Shown here: piece after piece, positions 33,783 to 42,725 of the stretch
Layout: the number at the start of each line of letters is the position of its first letter
Position numbering within the stretch: position 1 is the first letter of the stretch
DNA from: CAVYTF01 sp963708205
GTDB lineage: Bacteria; Bacteroidota; Bacteroidia; Chitinophagales; Chitinophagaceae
Assembly: GCA_963708205.1 (NCBI GenBank)
Contig: OY970196.1
Location: 2,108,001-2,172,000 of the forward strand
Direction: 5' to 3'
DNA: 64,000 bases
Notes under the pieces: generated by a model
Database searches by the model: none
Told to the model about the DNA's origin: nothing
The model's input: only the letters and a program-made list of their open reading frames with translations
Program-made: the position numbers and the translations under genes

Positions 33783-34319
33783 ATGGCATATATCAAAGTT
33801 GAAGAAGGCGTACCGGGAATAAGAAGCCTTGTACAATTCAGACCAGAAACGGGTAAACTATTGTATGAACTTGCACATATTTTATTGCGGAGTGAATCAA
33901 CATTAAGCGAAGCAGAACGTGAGTTGATTGCAGCGTATGTTTCTAAAAGAAATGACACAATGTTTTGCATGATGAGTCATGCTGCTGCATCAAGATATTT
34001 ATTTGGTGAAGATAAAAATGTGGTTGATGAAGTACTGCAAAACATGGAGCAATCAAATGTCAGTGATAAGCTGAAAGCCTTGCTGCACATAGCCGGAAAG
34101 GTGCAGATACTTGGTAAAGAAGTAAAGCCTGAAGATATTGAAGCTGCGCGGAAAGAAGGTGCAAGAGACAGGGAAATTCATGATACCGTTTTAATAGCAG
34201 CGGCATTCTCTATGTACAACAGGTATGTTGACGGGCTTGCCAGCTTTACGCCAACAGATGAAAAAATTTATGAAGCTATGGGAGAGAGAATGGCAAAAGG
34301 ATATGTAGCGCCGAAGTAA
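33783..34319 (+). CDS. AhpD-like/CMD family protein 2, first redox cysteine missing
   Basis: A 178-residue paralogue of the proteins at 31891, 34377 and 34967. In the redox site the first cysteine is replaced: NDTMFCMMSH has Thr59 where the others have Cys, while Cys62 and His66 remain. It therefore cannot form the usual CxxC disulfide and may have a different or structural role. It keeps the shared C-terminal region ARDREIHDTVLIAAAFSMYNRYVDGLASFTPTD. It lies in the middle of the same gene string. Confidence 0.85.
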   Translation: MAYIKVEEGVPGIRSLVQFRPETGKLLYELAHILLRSESTLSEAERELIAAYVSKRNDTMFCMMSHAAASRYLFGEDKNVVDEVLQNMEQSNVSDKLKALLHIAGKVQILGKEVKPEDIEAARKEGARDREIHDTVLIAAAFSMYNRYVDGLASFTPTDEKIYEAMGERMAKGYVAPK

Positions 34320-34376
34320 AATTGAAAAAATTATCATTACTAATAAAGTAAAAAATTATAACCAAGAAACTACAAA

Positions 34377-34928
34377 ATGGCTTACATCAATTTAGAAAAT
34401 GATCTTCCAGGTATTCGTGGCCTAATGGCTTACAGACCTGATACAGCGAAGGCTTTAAATGACCTTGCTGAAATTTTATTGCATGATGAAAACAATACGC
34501 TTTCACGCGGCGAGCGTGAATTGATCGGCGCATATGTGTCATCAGAAAACGATTGTTTTTTTTGTCAGAATGTACACGGCGCAATGGCGCAACATTACAT
34601 GCAATGCGATATGCAGTTCATTGACAACATCAAAAAAGATTTTAAGTCATCATCAATTTCAGAAAAATTAAAATCGCTTTTAACCATTGCAGGAAGCGTT
34701 CAGAAAGGAGGAAAGTTCGTAACGCCTGAACAAATAGAAAACGCTAAAAGCCTGGGTGCGACTGATCTTGAGATACATGATACAGTTTTGATAGCTGCTA
34801 CATTTTGTATGTTCAATCGCTATGTTGATGGCTTAAATACATGGGCGCCGCAGGACAGAAATGTTTATGTTGAACGCGCACCGATGCGTGCAGAAGATGG
34901 TTATGCAAACCTCAATTATTCAAAATAG
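34377..34928 (+). CDS. AhpD-like/CMD family protein 3
   Basis: A 183-residue member of the same paralogue group. The redox site is NDCFFCQNVHG with Cys60, Cys63 and His67. The N-terminus MAYINLENDLPGIRGLMAYRPDTA is the shared start of all four proteins. Gap of 57 bp after protein 2 and 38 bp before protein 4. Confidence 0.88.
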   Translation: MAYINLENDLPGIRGLMAYRPDTAKALNDLAEILLHDENNTLSRGERELIGAYVSSENDCFFCQNVHGAMAQHYMQCDMQFIDNIKKDFKSSSISEKLKSLLTIAGSVQKGGKFVTPEQIENAKSLGATDLEIHDTVLIAATFCMFNRYVDGLNTWAPQDRNVYVERAPMRAEDGYANLNYSK

Positions 34929-34966
34929 AATTTAATTCATAATATTTTTTTTAACAAAAACTATAA

Positions 34967-35542
34967 ATGATGGCTTATATTAAAATAGATGAAAATCTTC
35001 CGGGCATAAGGTCGCTGATGGCTTTTCGTCCTGAAACTGCAATTCCGATGAGCGTGCTTGCAAACATTTTATTAAAAGATTCAGAAGGCTTATCGCCTGC
35101 GGAGCGTGAGTTGATAGCAACGCATGTTTCTTATCTCAATGATTGTTTTTATTGTCATAATTCTCATGGTGAAATTGCCTGTTACTATTTGAATGGCAAC
35201 AGAGAATTGGTTGATAATGTGCGAAAAGATTTTGAGCATGCTGAAATATCTGAGAAGCTGAAAGCATTACTGCAAGTGGCTTCCAGCGTGCAGAAAGGCG
35301 GCAAGTTTGTTACACCGGAACAAATTGCAGAAGCAAAAGAACTTGGAGCTACTGATAAAGACATTCACGATACTGTGTTGATAGCAGCAGCATTTTGCAT
35401 GTTCAACCGTTATGTTGACGGGCTTGCATCATACACTCCAACTGATCTTTCAACTTATTTGCCAAGAGCAAAACAAGTGGCAGAACATGGTTATGGTCCG
35501 CATATTTTTTCAACCAAACAGCCTGAGACTGTTCATTCATAA
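34967..35542 (+). CDS. AhpD-like/CMD family protein 4
   Basis: A 191-residue protein, closest to protein 3. The redox site is NDCFYCHNSHGE. The gene begins ATGATGGCT, so translation may start at either of two adjacent ATGs; counted from the second, the cysteines are 59 and 62 and the His is 66. It ends 33 bp before the SusC-like gene, which suggests that the transporter pair is in the same unit. Confidence 0.88.
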   Translation: MMAYIKIDENLPGIRSLMAFRPETAIPMSVLANILLKDSEGLSPAERELIATHVSYLNDCFYCHNSHGEIACYYLNGNRELVDNVRKDFEHAEISEKLKALLQVASSVQKGGKFVTPEQIAEAKELGATDKDIHDTVLIAAAFCMFNRYVDGLASYTPTDLSTYLPRAKQVAEHGYGPHIFSTKQPETVHS

Positions 35543-35575
35543 ACCACATTTTTTTTACTCAACTAAAAATTTAAA

Positions 35576-38524
35576 ATGAAAAAACTACTACTTATTGTTA
35601 CAGCATTGTGCTGTATAATTTTGTTGCCTGATTTTCTTTTTGCTCAAACCAAAACGATAACAGGGAAAGTACTCGATGCATCGGGTAATGCAATTGCGGG
35701 TGCAAATGTTATCGTTCAAAAATCAACACAGGGAACAACAACTGATGCAAACGGAAATTTTAATTTAAACATCCCTGACAATGCGGTTTTAGTTATCAGC
35801 TATGTTGGTTTTCAAACACAAACAATTAACACAAAAACAATTTCTTCAGACATTAATATTAAGTTGAATGAAGATGTGGCAAAGCTTGATGAAGTTGTCG
35901 TAACTGGTCTTGCAACTTCTGTAAAAAGAAGAAATCTTGCAAATGCTGTTGCTACAATATCTTCCACAGAACTCAATGGTGTTGCGCCTGCGCAAACATT
36001 TGATGTTGCACTGGAAGGAAAAATTCCGGGTGCATTTATTAATGCAAATACAGGTGCACCGGGTGGAGGCATCTCTGTAAAACTTCGTGGGGTAACTTCT
36101 GTTTATGGAAACACACAACCATTGTATGTTATCGACGGTGTGTATATTGATAATACTGCAACATCAGGTGGAACGAATGTTGTAACAAGCGCTGCAGCAG
36201 GCGGTGCATTAACATCAAACCAGGACAATCCTTCCAGTCGCATTGCAGACATTCGCCCGGAAGACATTGAAAATATTGAAATTTTGAAAGGGGCTTCGGC
36301 CGCTGCTATTTATGGTTCGAAAGCTGCTGCAGGTGTTATAATCATTACCACAAAAAGAGGTAAATCAGGAAGAACACAAATTTCAGTTTCGCAGGATATT
36401 GGCTGGATAACTGCGAGAAAATTATTGGGTGTAAGAAATTTTACTGCAGAAACTGCTGCAAGTTTATCAAGCGACAGCGCAACGAGTGCAGCACTTGCTC
36501 AGGAATTTTTAACAGCCCAGGCATCAGGACAAATTTATGATTATGAAAAAGAAGTGTATGGCAACACAGGCTTTGCAAGAAATACGATATTGAGCATGAG
36601 TGGCGGAAATGATAAAACAACATTTTATTTTTCAGCTGCGCAAAAAGATGAAGGTGGTATTGTGAATGGAACTGGTTATCGCAACAGCAGCCTTCGATTA
36701 AATCTTGATCATCGCATCACAGATAAAATAAAAATCGGTTTAAGTACAACCTACATAAATTCTTCAGACGATAGAGGCTTAACAGGAAATGATAATACAG
36801 GTGTTTCTTACGGCATTGCACTTTCCTCAACGCCAAGTTTTGCACAGCTTCATCCTGATGCGGAGGGCAATTATCCAAACAACCCTTTTGCAGCCTCAAA
36901 TCCTTTGCAGACAATAGCTTTGATGCGAAACAACGAATCGGTAAACCGGTTTATAACAGGTCTAAATCTGGATGCGATTTTGCAAAAAAGTGATAACAGC
37001 ACAACGAGATTTATCGGGAGAGGCGGCATCGATTTTTATAATTTACAAACTGATGAAGAGTTTCCAAGCACTCTTCAATTTCAAGCGGTAAACAAAGGAA
37101 CTTCCATGCAGGGTTTTACAAAAAATCTTGCAACGAATTATATACTTTCTTTGGTAAATACTTATTCGGCATCTTCAAAATTATCGCTCACAACTTCTGC
37201 CGGCGTTACGCAGGAAATGGGTGACTACAATAATCTTCTTGATGTAGCAACACAAGTTATTGCCGGTCAGTCAAACGTAAACCAGGCGGGCGCTTTAACG
37301 GCTTCACAGTTTCGTGCAAAGTTTGAGAATGACGGAGTTTTTGCACAGGAAGAAGCAAGCATTATTGATGCGATAACATTAACTGCAGGTGTGCGTTTTG
37401 ACAGATCAACAAACAATGGCGATCCAAATAAATTTTATACTTATCCAAAAGCAGGCGTATCGTGGAATTTAACAAAAATGGGGTTTTGGAAAGATGGTTT
37501 ATTTGATAATTTAAAACTTCGCGCAGCTTACGGACAAGCGAATAATGTGCCTGCTTACGGCAGTAAATTTACTTCGCTTGTGGTTTCAAACATTATAGGT
37601 TATCCAGGTTCTCTTGTTGATGTTGTTGAAGGCAATCCGGAAATACAACCAGAAAAACAAACTGAGTTTGAAACAGGACTTGACTTTAGTATTTTGAAAG
37701 GAAGACTTGGCATGGAGCTTACTTATTACAACAAAACTATTGATGATTTTCTCATGCTCACAAATCTTCCTGCATCATCCGGATTTTCTTCAAAATGGTT
37801 AAATGCAGGCGATTTGCGTAATCAAGGTGTTGAGATAGGATTGAATGCAGAACCCGTTGCCGGAAGAAATATTAAGTGGAATACATCAATCAATTTTTGG
37901 CTAAACAGATCACTTGTTACAAGGTTGATTATTCCGCCGGTGCTGCAAGGTTCATTTGGTTATGTGCTTGGTTCATTTCAAATTCAACAGGGAAAATCAG
38001 CAACGCAAATTGTTGGTTTGAACGGACAAGGTGTTGGTGTACTTGGCGATGCCGAGCCAAAATTTCAAATGACATCTTACAACGAAATTGATTTTAAGAA
38101 AAATTTGAGTTTGCGCTTTTTAATTCACTGGAAAAATGGCGGAGATAACATCAATCTTACAAATCTTGAAAATGATTTTGGCGGAACAAGTGCAGATTTT
38201 GATGAACATACTTACGATAAAAATATTCCAAATGGAATTTATCGCATTATGCAAATCGGCTCGAATGCACAAATGTTTGTGCAGGATGCAAGTTATTTGC
38301 GTTTAAGAGAAATTGGTTTGTATTATACTATTCATAAAGTGCCTGTGAAATTTGTAACCGGAATGCAGGTTGGCGTTTCACTGAATAATTATATCACCAT
38401 CACAAGCTATAAAAGCTATGATCCTGAAGTATCAAACTTCGGCACAGGTTTTTCTACAGGCGTAGATGTTGATCCATATCCTGCTACAAAACGCGCAGAC
38501 CTTCACCTCACACTTGATTTTTAA
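35576..38524 (+). CDS. SusC/RagA family TonB-linked outer membrane protein
   Basis: A 982-residue TonB-dependent outer-membrane transporter. A signal peptide (KLLLIVTALCCIILLPDFLFAQ) is followed by a carboxypeptidase-like beta domain (about 24-110, TITGKVLDASGNAIAGANVIVQ). A TonB-box-like stretch LDEVVVTGLA comes next, then the plug (about 115-235, with the SusC signature NIEILKGASAAAIYGSKAAAGVIIITTK), then the 22-strand barrel. It imports an oligomeric or bulky substrate together with the SusD-like lipoprotein. The preceding AhpD-like genes and MFS gene make a non-glycan substrate plausible, as no glycoside hydrolase is present. Confidence 0.94.
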   Translation: MKKLLLIVTALCCIILLPDFLFAQTKTITGKVLDASGNAIAGANVIVQKSTQGTTTDANGNFNLNIPDNAVLVISYVGFQTQTINTKTISSDINIKLNEDVAKLDEVVVTGLATSVKRRNLANAVATISSTELNGVAPAQTFDVALEGKIPGAFINANTGAPGGGISVKLRGVTSVYGNTQPLYVIDGVYIDNTATSGGTNVVTSAAAGGALTSNQDNPSSRIADIRPEDIENIEILKGASAAAIYGSKAAAGVIIITTKRGKSGRTQISVSQDIGWITARKLLGVRNFTAETAASLSSDSATSAALAQEFLTAQASGQIYDYEKEVYGNTGFARNTILSMSGGNDKTTFYFSAAQKDEGGIVNGTGYRNSSLRLNLDHRITDKIKIGLSTTYINSSDDRGLTGNDNTGVSYGIALSSTPSFAQLHPDAEGNYPNNPFAASNPLQTIALMRNNESVNRFITGLNLDAILQKSDNSTTRFIGRGGIDFYNLQTDEEFPSTLQFQAVNKGTSMQGFTKNLATNYILSLVNTYSASSKLSLTTSAGVTQEMGDYNNLLDVATQVIAGQSNVNQAGALTASQFRAKFENDGVFAQEEASIIDAITLTAGVRFDRSTNNGDPNKFYTYPKAGVSWNLTKMGFWKDGLFDNLKLRAAYGQANNVPAYGSKFTSLVVSNIIGYPGSLVDVVEGNPEIQPEKQTEFETGLDFSILKGRLGMELTYYNKTIDDFLMLTNLPASSGFSSKWLNAGDLRNQGVEIGLNAEPVAGRNIKWNTSINFWLNRSLVTRLIIPPVLQGSFGYVLGSFQIQQGKSATQIVGLNGQGVGVLGDAEPKFQMTSYNEIDFKKNLSLRFLIHWKNGGDNINLTNLENDFGGTSADFDEHTYDKNIPNGIYRIMQIGSNAQMFVQDASYLRLREIGLYYTIHKVPVKFVTGMQVGVSLNNYITITSYKSYDPEVSNFGTGFSTGVDVDPYPATKRADLHLTLDF

Positions 38525-38542
38525 AAAAATAAAATTATTATA

Positions 38543-39850
38543 ATGAAAAAAATAAATCGCATAACCACTGCAATCTATATTTTATTAGCAGTAAATTTTT
38601 TCACTTCATGTAAAAAAGATTTCGGCAACTTGAATAACCCGACAATTGAAAGTGTGTTAACAAATGCCACTGCAAGCCAGCTAAATAATCTTGTAAGCGG
38701 AACGGAGAGCGGAATGCGCACGAACATTGGTTTTTATCTTGATGATGTAGGAACGATCGGAAGAGAAGAATATCGTTTTTCTGCATCAGAACCAAGATAC
38801 GTAACCGATCTGCTGGGTGCAGCAGATGCAACACTCAGTAACAGTAACTTTTATATCACGAATCCGTGGGCTGCACGTTATAGAGTTATAAAAAACTGCA
38901 ACATACTTGAAGAATCATGTGCCAATACAACATTAGTGTCAGATGCAGAAAAGCTGGGATACACAGGCTTTTCTAAAACAATCAGGGCATATCAACTTTT
39001 GTTGAATCTGAATTTAACTGATTCAAACGGTATAAGAATTAATGTTGCTGACCCAAACAATCTCGGACCAATTGTTGGTTATGATGATGCATTAACAGCT
39101 ATCGCAAATTTGCTTGATTCAGGGAAAACCGATCTTGCAGGCGCTTCAGTAATTTTTCCATTGTCATCAGGCTTTGCAGGCTTTAATGATGCTGCAGGAT
39201 TAACACAATTCAATCGCGCACTTGCAGCAAGAGTTGCAGTTTATCGTAAACAATGGACGGATGCTTTAACAGATTTAAGCGAATCATTTTTTAATTTGAA
39301 TGGCGATTTTTATACAGGAATTTATCATGAGTTCAGTACAGGTTCAGGCGATCAATTGAACCCTGTTTTCATTCCACAAAATCAAAGCGGCGAAGTGCGT
39401 GTGGCACATCCATCTTATGCTGCAGATATTTTGCCTGGTGATGACAGAATAAATAAAGCAACGCTGCGTAATGCCACAGCGTCATTGGACGGACTTTCAA
39501 GCAATCGCGACGTTTGGGTTTATACTTCAAGCACAGCGCCAATTCCCATAATCAGAAATGAAGAATTGATACTGATTTATGCAGAAGCAAACATTCAAAA
39601 CCAAGATTTTAATGATGCTATAATTGCATTGAATATTATAAGAAATAAACATGGCTTATCGAATTATGCAGGAATAATTGATCAACCCTCGTTAATTACT
39701 GAAATGCTTTATGAGCGGTGTTATTCTTTGTTTGAAGAAGGTCATCGGTGGATTGATGTTAGAAGATATAATCTCTTGAATTCGCTACCAATTGACAGAC
39801 CCGGAGATGATGTATGGAGCGAATTTCCATTGCCTGTAAGCGAACAATAA
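38543..39850 (+). CDS. SusD/RagB family outer membrane lipoprotein
   Basis: Substrate-capturing lid of the SusCD complex. It has a lipoprotein signal with the lipobox ending at Cys23 (NFFTSCKK). The helical TPR-like SusD fold is visible in repeated helices and in the C-terminal segment ITEMLYERCYSLFEEGHRWIDVRRYN, which is characteristic of the family. At 435 residues it is somewhat short compared with typical members (about 500). It starts 18 bp after SusC and is followed by a hairpin. Confidence 0.93.
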   Translation: MKKINRITTAIYILLAVNFFTSCKKDFGNLNNPTIESVLTNATASQLNNLVSGTESGMRTNIGFYLDDVGTIGREEYRFSASEPRYVTDLLGAADATLSNSNFYITNPWAARYRVIKNCNILEESCANTTLVSDAEKLGYTGFSKTIRAYQLLLNLNLTDSNGIRINVADPNNLGPIVGYDDALTAIANLLDSGKTDLAGASVIFPLSSGFAGFNDAAGLTQFNRALAARVAVYRKQWTDALTDLSESFFNLNGDFYTGIYHEFSTGSGDQLNPVFIPQNQSGEVRVAHPSYAADILPGDDRINKATLRNATASLDGLSSNRDVWVYTSSTAPIPIIRNEELILIYAEANIQNQDFNDAIIALNIIRNKHGLSNYAGIIDQPSLITEMLYERCYSLFEEGHRWIDVRRYNLLNSLPIDRPGDDVWSEFPLPVSEQ

Positions 39851-39854
39851 ATGT

Positions 39855-39885
39855 AAAGAAGCTACCTCATTTGGGGAGCTTCTTT
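39855..39885 (+). terminator. Hairpin after susD, probable terminator
   Basis: AAAGAAGCT (39855-39863) pairs with AGCTTCTTT (39877-39885), with further inner pairing. The tail is not strongly T-rich. Confidence 0.6.
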
Positions 39886-39949
39886 GCTTATAATTTAAAA
39901 TATGTAAGAGTCTATATAATACTTTAGCCGCTGGTATATTTAAATCGTC

Positions 39950-40146
39950 AGTAAAACTTAGTTAGAGAAGGGATTGATATCTTATCTAAGATCGACAAAT
40001 TTTATAATAATGCATCAATTGAAATTAAAAGAAAACTTCCTAGTTCAATATTTCCTGAAAGCTGTTTTCACTAAAGAAAATTGTCGAACCGTAAAAATAA
40101 ATTAAGCGGTTAGGCTAATATTCAATACAGGCTAGGTTTTGGACAT
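39950..40146 (+). pseudogene. Serine recombinase C-terminal remnant
   Basis: About 190 bp is clearly related at the DNA level to the recombinase gene at 4329-5924, but in the opposite orientation in the window. It matches the part encoding LEKGIDLLSKIDKFYNSSS through EKLFFTKENCRTAKINEAVK. Matching landmarks are TTGTCGAACCG at 40080 and CAATACAG near 40125; small indels and stops break the frame. Homology ends near GGACA at 40142-40146. It marks a second, older insertion of a related element, or a piece of one. The rest of the 39851-40442 gap shows no gene. Confidence 0.85.
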
Positions 40147-40159
40147 GGCTAACACACTT

Positions 40160-40195
40160 TCGAACTTTTTAATTCAATCATTGATTTATCAAATT
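40160..40195 (+). repeat. Imperfect inverted repeat flanking the phosphate operon, left arm
   Basis: TCGAACTTTTTAATTCAATC followed by ATTGATTTATCAAAT matches the reverse complement of 45353-45398, with one substitution and a small indel in the first ~35 bases. The two arms bracket the porin-pstSCAB genes. Confidence 0.55.
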
Positions 40196-40404
40196 CTAAG
40201 ACTTAAAAATCATTAATTTACTGCTCTCAGGAAAAATTATAAGAGTGAGTTAATCCTTCATTGTTTGCACTTGGGCTTCATTTACCAATGCATTATCCGC
40301 AAGGAAATGGAAATCGTCGCGTGATAACCAATATTTATCGAACTTAAAAAGAAATTAAAATTAAAAAAAGTTGTTGAAATATCCTACTACGTCAATAGGA
40401 ATTA

Positions 40405-40412
40405 TATATTTG
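40405..40412 (+). promoter_or_regulatory. -7 element (TATATTTG) before the phosphate porin gene
   Basis: TATATTTG fits the TAnnTTTG element of Bacteroidota promoters and is 31 bp before the ATG. No clear -33 TTTG lies at the usual distance, so an activator (possibly phosphate-responsive) may be needed. I cannot define a Pho box by eye. Confidence 0.4.
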
Positions 40413-40442
40413 CTGAAATTTTAAACTATTTAACAAACAACC

Positions 40443-41678
40443 ATGAAAAAGTTTACGAGAAATAGCATCCTATTACTATCAGTTATTTTATTAGCGGCAA
40501 GTGCGTTAAGAGCGCAGCCTGCAACACCCAAAGACACAGCAGCCTTCAAACCCGGGGGCAAACTATGGGGATTAACCTTTGGAGATTATTTTTATAAATC
40601 TCATGCAGACTCCTTAAACAGAGGCAGCTACCAGTATTCGAAGGTAGCAAAGAACACAAATGCCTTTCAATTCCGTCGCATCTACTTAGGATATAATTAT
40701 GACATCAGTCCAAAGTTCTCTGCAGAGTTTTTACTGGCAGCAGAAAATGATGTAACCTCATCATCCACAACAGGAGTAAGCACAGGCGGAACAGGAGATG
40801 TATTGCAGGACAATAATTTTTCACCCTATATCAAGTTAGCCAACATACGTTGGAAAAACCTGTGGAAAGGAACAGATCTGGTAGTAGGAGAACAGGGCAC
40901 ACCGGTGGCTGCAATATCAGAACCGGCTTGGGGGTACCGCAATATAGAAAAGACAATCGGCGATATGACCAGCGCAAATACTTATGATCTGGGCGCTTCA
41001 TTACAGGGAAAATTCGATCCTGCAACAAGCAATTTCGGATATGATGTAATGATCGGCAATGGCAAAAAGGCACAGCCGGAAAACGATAATTATAAATGGT
41101 TGTACGGAGACCTTTGGGGTAAATTTCTTGATAAGAAATTATGGATACAATTGTATGTTGATTATAATAAGATCGGATATATAGGTTCAGGGCTTAATTA
41201 TCCAACATCAAGAAACATGTGGAAGGCAACGGTAGATTATGTGACTGTACCGTTCACCATCGGTGTGGAAGGCTTCATCAATTCAGATAAAAATAATGTT
41301 GAAGGTGTGGCTTTAAGCAACAACGATACCACTGTACTTAATGCCACAGGAGAAGGACTTTCAGTATATGCCCATGCACAGTTAGTAAAAGATAAACTCA
41401 GCATTTTTGGACGCTTTGACGCTTTCAACCCCGACAGCAAATACGATAACACAACGTACAAAACATACCTGGCACCAACAGGCACAGTGTATAATCCCAA
41501 CACAAAAACAGAATTCATAACAGCAGGACTTGATTTTTCACCGGCAAAGAATGTACACCTTGAACCAAACATCTGGTATGTGCATTATAAAAACCAGCAG
41601 GCAAATATAACAGGTGCTGCAGCAGGCGATCATGACATGGTTTACAGACTTACTTTCTATTATGTCTTTGGCAGATAA
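40443..41678 (+). CDS. Outer membrane porin, probably phosphate-selective
   Basis: A 411-residue beta-barrel with signal peptide (SILLLSVILLAASALRAQ). The barrel strands include FQFRRIYLGYNYDISPKFSAEFLLAAEND and the terminal strand DHDMVYRLTFYYVFGR, which ends in an aromatic-rich segment as outer-membrane proteins do. It is 34 bp upstream of pstS in the same direction, so I infer a role in phosphate entry, as for OprO/P-like porins next to Pst genes. The family itself covers several substrates. Confidence 0.8.
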   Translation: MKKFTRNSILLLSVILLAASALRAQPATPKDTAAFKPGGKLWGLTFGDYFYKSHADSLNRGSYQYSKVAKNTNAFQFRRIYLGYNYDISPKFSAEFLLAAENDVTSSSTTGVSTGGTGDVLQDNNFSPYIKLANIRWKNLWKGTDLVVGEQGTPVAAISEPAWGYRNIEKTIGDMTSANTYDLGASLQGKFDPATSNFGYDVMIGNGKKAQPENDNYKWLYGDLWGKFLDKKLWIQLYVDYNKIGYIGSGLNYPTSRNMWKATVDYVTVPFTIGVEGFINSDKNNVEGVALSNNDTTVLNATGEGLSVYAHAQLVKDKLSIFGRFDAFNPDSKYDNTTYKTYLAPTGTVYNPNTKTEFITAGLDFSPAKNVHLEPNIWYVHYKNQQANITGAAAGDHDMVYRLTFYYVFGR

Positions 41679-41711
41679 ATATTCTTTTAATTAAAAAATA
41701 AAAAAACTGTA

Positions 41712-42680
41712 ATGAAAAAAATATCCTGCTTACTGTTTATTTTACTTCTTGCTTCAGCCAATAAATATAATAAAGCAGAAAGTAATCCGCATACTCCACA
41801 GACAATTTCAATTTCATTTTCGGGTGCATTTGCTTTATATCCTTTGGTAGAAACATGGGCGGCGGAATACAATAAAACTCATCCCGATATTCGCTTTGAT
41901 ATACAGGCAGGGGGTGCCGGCAAAGGCTTAACAGATTGCCTAGCAGGAGCAGTTGATGTAGGAATGTTTTCACGTGAATTGAGTGATGCGGAAAAAGCAA
42001 AAGGTGTTTGGTGGATCGCATTGTGTAAAGATGCTGTCCTGCCTACCATTAATGCAAAAAACCCATTTTTAAAAAAACTTCAGTTCCGAGGAATTAAAAA
42101 AGAAGAATTCGCAGCAATTTTCGTTGATCATACCATTACAACATGGGAGCAATTACTCGGTATTCCTGACAACGGGAATCCTCACAAAATAAATGTTTAC
42201 ACGCGCGCAGATGCTGCAGGCGCTGCAGATTCATGGGCTTCTTTCTTTGGAAAGAAGCAGGAGAATTTAAAAGGCATTGGTGTGAATGGAGATCCCGGCG
42301 TTGCTGATGCTGTTCGTAAGGATATCAATGGCATTGCTTATAATAATACGTTGTTTGTTTATGATGCTAAGTCAGGCAAAAAAATATCAGGTATTGAAGT
42401 GGCACCAATTGATGTCAACGGCGATGGTAAACTTGAAAATGAGGAAGCATTTTATGTAAATCTGAGGACATTTTTATGGGCGATGAATAAAGGATTTTTT
42501 CCTTCACCTCCGGCAAGAAATTTATATTTTCTGACCAAAGGAAAAACACAAAAGAAAGAAGTGCTTGACTTTTTTCATTGGGTGTTAACAGATGGCCAGC
42601 CTTTCGTGAAAATTGCCGGTTATGTGCCTTTGCAAAAAGCTGCAGTGGATGAGCAATTGAAAAAAGTCGCATCAAATTAA
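41712..42680 (+). CDS. pstS: Phosphate ABC transporter substrate-binding protein
   Basis: A 322-residue periplasmic phosphate-binding protein of the PstS type. Signal peptide at the start (KISCLLFILLLASA); then ISFSGAFALYPLVETWAAEYNKTHPDI, a phosphate-loop region QAGGAGKGLTDCLAGAVDVGMFSREL and YTRADAAGAADSWASFFG. It delivers phosphate to PstCA. First of four consecutive pst genes. Confidence 0.92.
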   Translation: MKKISCLLFILLLASANKYNKAESNPHTPQTISISFSGAFALYPLVETWAAEYNKTHPDIRFDIQAGGAGKGLTDCLAGAVDVGMFSRELSDAEKAKGVWWIALCKDAVLPTINAKNPFLKKLQFRGIKKEEFAAIFVDHTITTWEQLLGIPDNGNPHKINVYTRADAAGAADSWASFFGKKQENLKGIGVNGDPGVADAVRKDINGIAYNNTLFVYDAKSGKKISGIEVAPIDVNGDGKLENEEAFYVNLRTFLWAMNKGFFPSPPARNLYFLTKGKTQKKEVLDFFHWVLTDGQPFVKIAGYVPLQKAAVDEQLKKVASN

Positions 42681-42725
42681 TTATAGAAACTTTTTGATGA
42701 TATAATAATAAACATAATCAACAGC

